From NCBI GenBank assembly GCA_013399855.1, contig VXAY01006780.1, positions 2,021,439-2,085,438 on the forward strand: a stretch of 64,000 nucleotides of DNA, in the 5' to 3' direction. Below the pieces are notes generated by a model. It did not search any database. It saw only the letters and a program-made list of their open reading frames with translations, and had not been told where the DNA came from. A program made the translations under genes and the position numbers. Positions 36,404-46,490 of the stretch are shown here, in pieces (positions within the stretch are counted from its first letter, which is position 1; each line of letters begins with the position of its first letter). This stretch comes from Oxyruncus cristatus. Lineage: Eukaryota; Chordata; Aves; Passeriformes; Cotingidae.

Positions 36404-37536
36404 AGAACACAACAGCAGAGAGGAATTACAACGAGCAATCTGAAGTCTGTACTAAATCACTTCCCAAATTAAACATGTTGTACTAAAAAGAAAAAGGAGA
36501 AAGGAGTAACTACAGAAGGCCTGAGCCAATTCACTCTGCCAAGCCCAGCTGAATCCATACTCCAGGCTCTGGTGTAGTTGGGTTACCTGGTCTCTACATC
36601 ACTCCAACACCAGCACCCCAGTACCATCAGCTGCACAAACCAGGGCTTCACATGAGTGCAACGGGCTGTGAGACTCAAGGTGGATGTTTTATTTTTGTTG
36701 TTGTTATTATTCCCTTTTAATCATAACGCAGAGAGCACTCAAATGCTGATACCTCAAATTCACTTACAGGTGTGTCAGGTTTTCTGACTGATCCCACACT
36801 TGGTTTTTACGGATTCTTCCCCTCACACGTGAGCGTTCCCCTGAACGCTGTCCCACGGATGTTACTGATTAACAGCAGCGAGGGAGAAACCTTCAGCTGA
36901 TCCCGTTATAATTCCAAGACAAAAAGCCAGGGCTCAGCATGGCCAGCCCACCAGCAACACGAGCACCATGTTAAAGCAACCCTGAGCTCCCTCCCGGAGC
37001 AGGCCCAACAATGGGCCCATTGTTCCGCAGCCTCATCCCAGCACAGGGCCACCCACATCTTCCCTACTCCAGGGAGAAGTCAAACCCTTCCAGCTCAATA
37101 GACATCCAGGCAGAGGAGAAAGCATCTTTACAAGGCTTGTGCATTTTTCTTGGATAAGAGGAGAGCTCAGCCTTTGCCTCCAAGCCAAGTCCCTGAAAGG
37201 AAGCGAAGGAGTTTGAAGTTCCTGGAGATGGACAAGCCTCCAACTCAGGCATTTTGTCTCACACAAGATTGATTTCCTCCAACTACAAGAGGCCTCGGGT
37301 GAAAACGATCCTTCAGAGCCCCGTGGCTCGGAGCCAGCAAGAGGCTGGAACACAAAGGAGGCATCGTGCTTGCCTCGAGATGTCAGGGGCTTTTGATAAA
37401 TTCAATTCATTCTGGTAAATGAAAAATTCCTGGGATCTTTTGTTCACGTTAACATGTGCAGCAATATTTCACATTTAAATAAATCAGAGTAAAAAAATTT
37501 TAAAAATTAGTCAGGCCTTCCAAAAATCATATATCC

Positions 37537-37552
37537 TTTTTTTTAAAAAAAA
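37537..37552. repeat. T8A8 palindrome
   Basis: Eight T residues are followed by eight A residues, a self-complementary 16-bp low-complexity run. Confidence 0.8.
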
Positions 37553-38846
37553 GTTTAAAGTTCTATGTCTTTTTACCTGCTGTAAGAAAGGAAAAATTAT
37601 GCAAGCAACCCTAAAAGTGCTGGAGAAATGGAAGGGGAAGGGAAAACAACAGAAATAATGTGTCATGTCAGATAAAGCCCAAACAAGCTCTGTCCAAAAT
37701 CAGCTCTGAGTACACAGCACCAAATACTTGCCAAGACGGGGGGACAATACTGTGAAGGACAGAGAAGATCCCACACTGTTTAAAGAGCATCCTATTAAGT
37801 TTTAAGACTTTTCAGGATTCACCTACAGACCAGAAGAGGTTCTGGAAATAAAATTTGCCAGATGTTCCAATATAAATCAGGATTTTTAATATTTCTCCTG
37901 ACGTCCCCATTAACCTCACCAGCATTCGCACACGTGCCATGTGGCAAAACTCTCAGGATGTCCACTGGACCTTGGAGACACGTGTTACAGGCAGGGAAGG
38001 ACAAGGGAGAAGCCCTCCCAAACCTGAATTTCATTCCTTCAGTTTTCCACACCTGGAAGAGGGGAAGGAGAACAAGGAGACAAAAGAGAACAGGTTGTAT
38101 GTAAAACAAGCACAGAAAGAGTGAACTCAGCCCAGACCCTGCACATCGCTCCAGGAAAGGAGGACAGCTCAGGTGGGAAGGAGAAAAGGATATTCTTTTA
38201 TCATGCTCTCTTGAAGACAAACTTTCTGAGGCCTAAAATAAATACTCCTGTTGAAGTGCATTCAAACACACCACAATTAGTATCCTGATATTCTCAGCTG
38301 GAAGGCTACAGGCTTGTCCTGATGTAGGGTCACTGCTATCAAGCAAATTAACTTTTCCTTATATGAAAAAAAATCCCCTCCATCTAATCAGTAAGGACTT
38401 GTCTCTCAGATGAAAGCATGTTTTCCTTCTTTTTTAATAATGAGAATATTTACAACAGGTAACAGGGAAACTTAATCAGCCCTTCAAAAATACTTAGGTA
38501 TAAAGAGGTGCACAGGCTCATTGCTCTCCCCATTCCACAGCAGAAATGGGATATTTCTGGAGAGCTGAAAGGGATCTGGTTTATCATGTCCACTGAACAC
38601 CTGCCTCCATTTAACCCTTTGGGGACTTTCTGCTTCAGCTCATTTTTTCAAAGGGGTTTGTGGTTCAACAGGGCTCCAAATTCTTCAGAAACTGTTCTCC
38701 CCCTGCCTCTTTTCAACAATATCTTACCAGCCAGTCTTTCAACACAGGGTCTCCATCCTTATGGTTTTCCAAATGACTCCAACTGAGGGATCACAGAAAG
38801 TCAGGACAAGGCAGTTTTTGTTCCTGCCAGGTATTTGAGCTCAGAT

Positions 38847-38856
38847 CCCCCCCCCC
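38847..38856. repeat. C homopolymer (10 C)
   Basis: Ten consecutive C residues form a mononucleotide microsatellite. Confidence 0.9.
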
Positions 38857-41800
38857 TTCATCACGTCAATCACTTCTCTGGGCTGGGGCAGGAGTTACTT
38901 GGAGATCCAGAGGCAATATAGGTTTTTATGGAATGTCTGTCTGCTTGTCCTGCTCCAGGCAAAATGTTCCTGCACCTCCAGTTCCATATCCAGGCACAGA
39001 TGTACAACATTTCTGCAATATGTGAGTTTATCAATGCAGTGTATTTCCTGTGTACAGAGAATTCATCCTCATCTCTCAATGTCAAATTTACAGCAGATTT
39101 CTTTGTCTACTTTTGTTTTTTAAAAAAGTAAGGGCTGAAAGCAAAGTGTATACAGAAAAAAGGGAAGCAACATTCAGGAAAATGAGCTTGGGGCTTCATT
39201 AACATGGAAGTCAAATGTTTTCTGTTGGGAGGTTCATGTAAAATGCCTGAACTAAGTGAGCAGCAGTAGGGAGAAGCTGACAGCAGAAATCAGGTCCTCT
39301 GCCTTTGCTGTGGCACAGAACACCACAATACCACAGGAGCTTTCAAGAAATAAAAATGACATTCCCCCCGGTCAAAACTTGGAAGCTTTACTTCTAAAGA
39401 AAACCCAGATAAGATTAACTCAGCAGCATAATCTCAGCACACAACTGGAAGTGTGCTCTATTTATTTACATACTCTATTCTGTAACTTATTGAATGGTCT
39501 TAGCTGCAAAGCAAAGCCCCTCTCCCTCAGTCTGTTTAAATAAAACTGGTATTCTTCCAGATTATTCTACTTTTTTAAGCTTAAATGCCCTATGGCTGGA
39601 ATTGGAAGGATGTTTGTCTTGTGGAGCCCAGTGCTACAGAAATCTGGCATCAAAAGTACAAAAGTACCAGAGTTTGGTGGGAAGTTCAGATGCTTGACTA
39701 CCCTGCTCTGAATAGAGCAGAAAACTTCCATTAGTTCCCTGCTGTTCCAGCCAGGGCAGGTCAGTTCCCTCCACAGCCAGTGGACTCTTCCAGCATTAAC
39801 CCCCTTCGTGCTGCCACAAACACCCACTGCCTGTGCCAAGCTTGCCAAAATTCACTTCCAAACTCTGGGACACGTACAGGCCAATTATTTTAAAACCTGG
39901 GATAATGTAGCCCAGAAATCAGGCTGTTACCTGGCAGCGTGTGCAGTGCCATGAGCTGCACAAAGCTGCGTCACAAACACAACCAGGGCTTCCACTCTGT
40001 GCTGACAGAGCAAGAGCAGTTTCAAACCAGTTGGGAAGAATTCATTGCTTTTTCTTTGCAGCTAAAACACAAAGTGCTCAAACCAGGAATAGTTAACCCA
40101 AAATACAGGAAAAAATTGCTTCAAGCACAGCCCACGAAGGACTGGGGTGTTGGTGCTGCATGTTAAGTATTGAACAGCTGATTAAAAATCGTTTTATAAG
40201 CACTAGCTCATGTCTGTGGTTATACTTTAATATAGCCCAACATTTTTTGCCATGTCATACTTAAAAGCTGAATCAAGTACCTGACACTGCAGCAACAGCG
40301 TCATGGCAAGTACCTGCCAAAAGTACTGCAACAAATGAGTTGCTGTAAATCTAAGGTTTCCAACTAAAATCAGATTTATTAAGAAAAAGGCAATAAAAAG
40401 TAAACCCAAGTAATTTGTCATGGAAACATGTGCACGAGGATTTCTTAACTAGAGTTTGAGCCTGCCCTGAAAGGGAACAGGGTTGAGGTCCTTGTGCAGC
40501 TTAGGGTAAGGGGAGAGCAGGAGGAGGTGGTTTCACCTGGAGAAGGTCTGCCACCCCCTCCAGGCTCCAGTACCTGTCTGAGCAAGCAGAGCTCAAGGTT
40601 TGACCCTTGAATAATTATCTGTTTGTCCAATGTCATCCTACACAAAGTCATTTAACTTGTCCATGTATCCATTTCCCAACCCAACGAGATAGCCGTAAAA
40701 AAAGTAGCAATAAAACCTGCCTTCCTCAGAAGGAATTAATGAGGAAAATGATGTCAAGGATCATAAAGGTTTGGGGTATTTACAGTGAGGACCAGAAGAC
40801 AGGAAAAAAAGGTGTTTTATCAAAAAAATCAATATGGAAATCAGTTCACAGTGCCCTGAAGGGCAGCATAGGTTCAGCTCAGCAGTATTTAATCAGATGG
40901 ACGGGGACTGAAGCATCTGCATCCCTCCTCCTGCTGCAAGCAAACACCTGCACAGAGAGGGACCTGCCCCTGAGCAACAACCTTCCCTCTGGGCTGAAAC
41001 TCCAAACCACCCATCATTTGGCTCATTTTAGTCACATTATGGCATCCCAGTGCTCAGAGATGCAGAGATTTTGGCTTCCCCAGTGCCATCCAGGGGGATG
41101 AACACACACACTCAGAGCCTCCAAGGATGCTCCCGCCGGGAAAGAAGAAATGAGTCTGCTGTGCCCAGTTAAAATACTTTCTTCCTCTCCTTTATACTCA
41201 GCTAAGACAACACTCTAAGCACATGTTCGGTGTCCAAATGTGTCTTTCCGATGGAAAAACACATTTAGAAAAGCTTAAATGGCTGTGGGAAAGAATTCAT
41301 TTTCAGGAGAGGATCCAAAATGGTGGCCACAAATGCGCCCTGTGGATTTTGGAAAGGCAGAAGAAGAGGAGTCCAGCCTGGCTCCGTTTCTGTGCAGCTG
41401 CGCCGTGCTGTGCAAGGACTGAAAAAGTGTCTTCCCGCTTCCCACAAAAATAAGTAGTGAAGTCTCAGCAGTGCCAAAGCTCAGAGGATGACAAAGAAAC
41501 CAACAAAACCCAATAAAACAACAAAAAAATCAGTTGCTATTTTCCCCGAACAATTCTAGGAACACAAATACGGTTTTATAGATTGAAGTAATTTTTCTTA
41601 ACGGAAAAAAAAAGAAAAAAGAAAGAGGGCTCTAATACCAAAGACTTCTATAAACTCCAACAAAAGCTGATTTCTGGGAGGAAACCTTTGAATACCTAAG
41701 AAGCAGATTTTTATGCCAAGAAGCCAAGCAGCCGCCACGTGCCAGCAGAAGGGATTCACAGATCCATGAGGATCTCGCTCCATTGTCTAAGGAATTGATG

Positions 41801-42563
41801 TGCTGAGATACGGGCACTGCAAAGCCGAAGTCCCCTCCAGTGTGGTGGTAACATCCAGGCTCAGGCATCCTGCTATTATTCTATTAACTGCAGATGGCAG
41901 GGAAAGGAGGGAGGAAGAACACAATATGCCCCAGTTGTTTCCAACAGAGACTGAGCAATATCAGGGGATCATACTGTGTTATTTAAATCTAGGAGACTAA
42001 AAATACAGCTCTTTATTCCTCTGGAATGTGAAGACTAAGGGCAGTTACACAATCTGAGGTATTAAACCCAAGGATGTACCACAGTTCCTGCGGATTTGGT
42101 GTGCCTTACGTCACTGCAGACCTTCTTCCCTTAGGAAAACAAACACACAAACAAGCACATGCTACTAATTCTATTTACATTACACATTATCCACCCAATC
42201 TAGACTTGGGGTTCTTTCAAGACCACCAAGGCTCCTTTTACAGGGACTTTGCATTAAGCAGAGAGACAAAAAAACCTAAAAAAACCCAGCAGAAAAATCT
42301 TACAACTTCAATATTAATGAAGTAGGTGCAGGTTAAGAACATGTTTATGAAAATCCAGGAGAGGGGAAAAAGATACATTCCCATCTCTATCAATAATATA
42401 TTAAAAAAATACTCTCTAAAGTCTGAGATCATTAAATAATGACAGTAAATTTGGCCCTATCACTCATTCCCAACTCCAGTAAAGGAAACCTGAAAACCTG
42501 CACTGACATTTAAACAAGACAGAGAGCACAGGAACAGCAGACGCATCTTCAGTCAGGAAAGCT

Positions 42564-42615
42564 GTGATCCAGAGTGAGCTCAAAGGCTCCCATTGACTTC
42601 CCAAGGTGCTGGACC
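42564..42615. mobile_element. Probable fragment of an ancient palindromic MITE
   Basis: TGATCCAG at the left and CTGGACCA at the right match as inverted termini at 7 of 8 positions. Between them lies GGCTCCCATTGACTTC. The words GATCC at the ends and CCCATTGACTTC in the core are characteristic of a very common palindromic DNA-transposon MITE in turtles and other sauropsids. This copy is short and eroded, so the call is tentative. It sits beside an ancient CR1 remnant. Confidence 0.4.
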
Positions 42616-42674
42616 AACCTGCACATCCAAGCACTGCCAAGCAGGACTTGCTGCCAGAAACATAATCCCCCCCA

Positions 42675-42862
42675 GTTCTGCCCAGTCCAACTTAAACACC
42701 TCAGGCACTGAAGTTTCAATAACCTCCCTTGCAAGGTTATTCAGTCCATCCAACAGATCTGACTGTCAGGAAACTCTGGAGGCTTTCTTGCCTGCACTGG
42801 CTCCCTCCTAGTTACAGTCATGGCTTCCTTTGCATTGCTCTGAATAACACCCCTGGCCCTGC
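42675..42862 (-). mobile_element. Ancient CR1 LINE remnant
   Basis: The plus-strand reading resembles the minus strand of an old, turtle-like CR1. CCCAGTCCAACTTAAACACC, TCAGGCACTGAAGTTTC, AATAACCTCCCTTGCAAGG, TTATTCAGTCC and ACTGTCAGGAAACT are in order. They are followed by TCCTAGTTACAGTCATGGCT and TCTGAATAACACCCCTGG. Divergence is much greater than in the avian-specific copies, so the insertion probably predates modern bird lineages. Confidence 0.65.
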
Positions 42863-43026
42863 TGGGGTCACAAACCATCACCCCTCTGAACTGCAACTGC
42901 TTTGCTCTTGCCTGAAATAAAAGCACAGAATCCATGTTCAGTTTTTTTTCCCCGTAAGGTTTCACCCAGTTTGTTGAAAACTTTTGCAGCTTTACCTTTC
43001 CCACAGTATATAATTACAGGTGTGTT

Positions 43027-43077
43027 CCCTATAATATATATAATATTATACAGCCCTCTGTACATAACATTATAGGG
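43027..43077. repeat. Nested AT-rich inverted repeat (hairpin)
   Basis: CCCTATAAT (43027-43035) pairs perfectly with ATTATAGGG (43069-43077). Inside them TACAG and CTGTA pair around a CCCT loop (43049-43062). The intervening TA-rich arms are unequal in length. Confidence 0.6.
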
Positions 43078-43249
43078 GTGCTCCCACATGGCCCCTTGAC
43101 CTTGCTGTGTACATTCATTTTCAGGTTCCTTTAAGCCAAACACCAGGTTTGGGTGATGTTTTATGAACAAGTGCCTATTTATTGCTGCCTGAATCCCTTC
43201 TCCTTCCTTTGTGACAATACCATATAGAAGGCAAAACAGTCTGACTCCA

Positions 43250-43317
43250 AGCCGGAGGTTGGACCAGGTGACCCCAAGTCCCCTGGAGCAGCATTATGAG
43301 GATTCCACCATTCTATA
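43250..43317 (+). mobile_element. Possible CR1 tail remnant
   Basis: GGTTGGACCAGGTGACC resembles the GGTTGGACTAGATGACCT motif of CR1 3' ends. CACCATTCTATAAAACC at the end could be the remains of the tail. The part between does not align well, so this is a weak call. Confidence 0.3.
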
Positions 43318-43410
43318 AAACCCAGACATTCTGCATCCCAGAAAACAATGAGATTCTGGCACAACTGGCTGACACCGTTATACAAAACTTCCCGCCTGAA
43401 GTTTTAATAA

Positions 43411-43430
43411 AATTAAATAATTATTTAATT
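43411..43430. repeat. Perfect 20-bp AT palindrome
   Basis: The 20 bases form an exact self-complementary palindrome built from AATTAAATAA and its complement. It lies in an AT-rich patch from about 43402 to 43439. Confidence 0.7.
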
Positions 43431-44639
43431 AATAAATATGCTTGATCCTTCCAGAACAGCAGCAGTACAAAGAGGGTGATGTTAGATGGAGGTTGCTGTG
43501 GCAAAACTACCTTGCTAGGGGTTTCCAAAACAAGGAAGAAAAACTAAACATAGCCCTCAGACCCATGAGACCACAGGTCGGTCTACTGGAATAAAAAATT
43601 GAGTATTAAAAAAGGCAGGGGGGGCAATATGTGTCTAGATGTGTTCTGGGGGGAAGGAGAAAGAGGAAAGCAATCCTTGTTACTTGAGCAGGGCATGCCT
43701 TTTTTTCTTGGCAATCTCTGCCTTCTCTTTTCAACAGACACATCCTTTGGGGCCTAAATTGTGAGTTAGACACATGTAGAGAGAGAAACAGGCCTCTGTT
43801 TTCTGGAGAACGACAGACTACTTATTTTTCAGTACAGACAGCCCCTGATATCTGGTATTTAACTTATATGTAAACTGGTCCCAGCAGAGCTCCCCCTCTT
43901 AATGGCTCACACAACTTTGGAAAACACATTTTTTTTTTCTGCTCTTGGCCTGGACTCATCACTGGTGCATTAACTCAAAACGACAGTGAACCCAAGTCTA
44001 TCCAGTTTTGTGGGCTGGTGTCGAGTGATGAGGCTTCTTGGCAGACTTGGAACTACTTGGGAAGTCAGAAGTGAATCAAAGACTATTACACAGATACAGA
44101 GAAAACATTAGAGATCCTGACAGACTCAATCCTTTCAAAATGTTTGATGTTTTGCTGTTCTCAAGTGACTCATGTGATTAATAAAGGAGACATATTTGTC
44201 AGCTCCTTGGACAGAACTAGAAATGTACTTCGTTAGGAGGAAAGATGAATAGGCTTTTAGAGGAACACCACAGGTGAATCCCACCCACAGCACGAGATGT
44301 GCTCTGCACAAACACCCTTTTTTATGGGAATTCCCAGGAGCAAGGACAGAAGAGGGTTTGAGGATCAAGTACTACAGTTCGGGTCTGAGAAATGCTTCTT
44401 TTCTGTGAGCTTTCGTATCAAAAACCATTTTATACTCAGGTCTGCAGTGAGAAACAATTTAGGTATGATACTATTACTGCTTTTTAATGAGCATATTTGT
44501 AAAGGCCTGAATAAAGAGGTGTGAGAGACGTTCACTAAATGGAGCTTAGGGGAGCTGGTTTCTCTGGGATCCCTTTGGAGTCAGCAAGGTAACCAGGGTG
44601 ATGCAGATGGGGCAGAGTCCTCTTGCCATATCCCTCCCC

Positions 44640-45320
44640 AAACCATGTTCTGACAGATGAAAACCTAATTTCTTGTAAAAACAGAGCCCTCACAGCCTCC
44701 CAAGACTACGAAGGGCTTTATTCTCTTTACCCTGGCAAGTTTTTTCCCTCATATCTAAATTAAATCTATTCTGTTTTAAATTAAGTCAAATATATTTTGT
44801 CCCAGCAATCAGTGCCATTGGGAATAAGCTTCTTTTCCCCCTCCCTGTGACATCTTACATCCCAGTAACTTGTATCATCTGCCTTTTTCTTTTCACCCCC
44901 TCCCTTCTGGTGATGCAACCACAGTTCATCCCTCCTTATGGATCCTATATGTTTTCTTAGCTCTGTGATTCTTGCTGTTCTCACTGGCCTTTCCCCAGCT
45001 GATCCACACTATTCCCAAGACATGCCTCCCAAAACCAGGCCCATATTCCTCCTCCTGAGATCTCTCCTGTGCTGAGCAGAGGGACAGATGAGTTCTTGTC
45101 CCCCTCGAGTTGTGTTGCTGTTGATGCAGCCAGACACAATGTTTGCTTCTCCTCACAGGGCACCACTGTTGGCTTGGCTCAGCTCTGCTTCTGCTCCATG
45201 AAAACTCCAAAATCATTTCTGAAGAGCTGCAGCCCAACCACACTCCTGCTCTGCGATTACTCCTTCAAAGGTTTAATACACTGCACTTACTCCACCTCAT
45301 CACATTCTTCTGCTTAGAAA
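44640..45320 (-). mobile_element. Ancient (plesiomorphic) CR1 LINE, 3' part
   Basis: The sequence reads in order like the minus strand of the old CR1 found in turtles and crocodilians. The blocks are AACAGAGCCCTCACAGCCTC, AAGTTTTTTCCCTCATATCT, ATCAGTGCCATTGGGAATAA, CTCTGTGATTCTTGCTGTTC, CCCAGCTGATCCACACTATT, GATCTCTCCTGTGCTGAGCA, TTGCTGTTGATGCAGCCAGA, CACCACTGTTGGCTTGGCTC and GAAGAGCTGCAGCCCAAC. This covers the end of the reverse-transcriptase ORF and the 3' UTR. It is heavily mutated and certainly inactive. Confidence 0.8.
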
Positions 45321-45639
45321 GACCACTTTGAAACTTGCCTGCCAACACTCCCCCAGTCCCTCCAGCACAACTGCTCCTCTTTTCCCAGTCTGCCACCAGA
45401 AGCACCAAACCACTGGGCCCGAGGTTTTCCAGTTGTTTTCCTGCAAACCCCAAGAGCAATCCTTGGCATGGAACAACTCCAGTTCTGCCTTTCCACAGTT
45501 TTCCTCAGCCCCCATGTCTGTCTCTGACTCATGGGAATGGCACATGGGATGTGACACTGGAAGATAATAGAACTCCAGATACCTCGTGTGGTGTTCCCAC
45601 AGGACTCCACAGGCAGTTGGAAGGGGAAAAGAGATCAAG
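45321..45639. other. Unassigned segment inside or beside the ancient CR1
   Basis: The sequence opens frames on both strands (for example 45300-45638 minus and 45335-45655 plus), but I recognise neither a protein domain nor clear CR1 words. It may be a diverged internal part of the flanking element or an old insertion. Confidence 0.4.
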
Positions 45640-46490
45640 TGTGATTTGTCCCTGACAAAATCTTTTTAACTTGCTATTTATCTCCTCGTTACCTTCCAGC
45701 TGCTTGTAAATAATTTATCTGTTATTAAGCAGGTTAATGTTGAAATCCTTCACGTTTCCCTTTTTAACAGGCTTTATGTTTGTTCTTTTTCCATTCCCAA
45801 TTTTCTAGGCTTCTCCCTATCAGCACAGTGTCTCACTGTGAGACTGACCTGGACTGAGGTTAAAGACCTGTCAGGAGAAATCCTAAAACATCTAATTTAC
45901 CCAAGCATTCCCTAACTGGTTTTTCCTATTCTGATCTGAGATTGCAGCCCTTACCTCTTTGCATTCATGGTGTTTGCTGGGCTTCTCAGGGCAACACACA
46001 CACAAAAAAAAAGAACATTAGACACTTAAGCCTTTGGTTTCACTATCCAGCACGTTTCCTGTGCTCTCGATCCCAAGTGAGGATTTCTCTTGGCTTTCTC
46101 TTTTTCTGCTTCCCTCATTATCACTCAGAGCTTTAGTTCCATCCTGTGCCTCAGCTTTCCTGACTTTGTTGCTGTATTCACCCTAAATTTTGTACCCACC
46201 TCTGGCAATCTCACTCATGGAATTTAAATGACTCTCTCTTCTATTTGGGGCCTCCACCTCTCTTTTATTCACACCCAGCATTCCCATATCCTAAGAGGAT
46301 CTCCTCACAGAAGTATAATAATAATCTCTGCAAGTAACTAGAGATTCCCTTAAATACTTCATCTCTTCAGATTTGCTTCCCACAGGATCTTTCTTACTTA
46401 TGAACTTTAGTCTTCACCAAATCATAACACCTTTATATCATCCCTACTTCCTAAGGATTTTGAACTCCATCATTCAAGATGGTTAATTAA
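45640..46490 (-). mobile_element. Possible upstream continuation of the ancient CR1
   Basis: Several words fit internal parts of an old CR1 on the minus strand: CAGCTGCTTGTAAATAATTT, GTGAGACTGACCTGGACTG, and GGATTTTGAACTCCATCATT near the right end. The words are in the expected order, but the sequence between them is too diverged for a firm alignment by eye. If correct, the element would extend to about 1.9 kb. Confidence 0.4.

Larger units (their letters stand above)
36404..42563. other. About 6.2 kb without a recognisable gene or known repeat
   Basis: I see no convincing exon or RNA gene. A 164-codon plus frame at 40607-41101 lacks recognisable domains. Only homopolymers stand out: a TTG/TTA patch near 36690-36711, T8A8 at 37537-37552, ten C at 38847-38856, and A-rich runs near 41606-41627. 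A perfect 7-bp hairpin lies at 39703-39720. Confidence 0.5.
42863..44639. other. About 1.8 kb without a recognisable gene
   Basis: I recognise no gene. The stretch contains an imperfect hairpin (43027-43077), a possible CR1 tail (43250-43317) and a 20-bp AT palindrome (43411-43430). The rest is unique-looking. Confidence 0.5.

Noticed and set aside
39703..39720. Perfect 7-bp stem with a 4-base loop (CTGCTCT, GAAT, AGAGCAG)
   Set aside because: Short perfect hairpins are expected several times in 64 kb, and nothing in the context suggests a terminator or RNA gene.
40607..41101. Plus-strand open frame of 164 codons
   Set aside because: No recognisable domain and no splice or promoter context.
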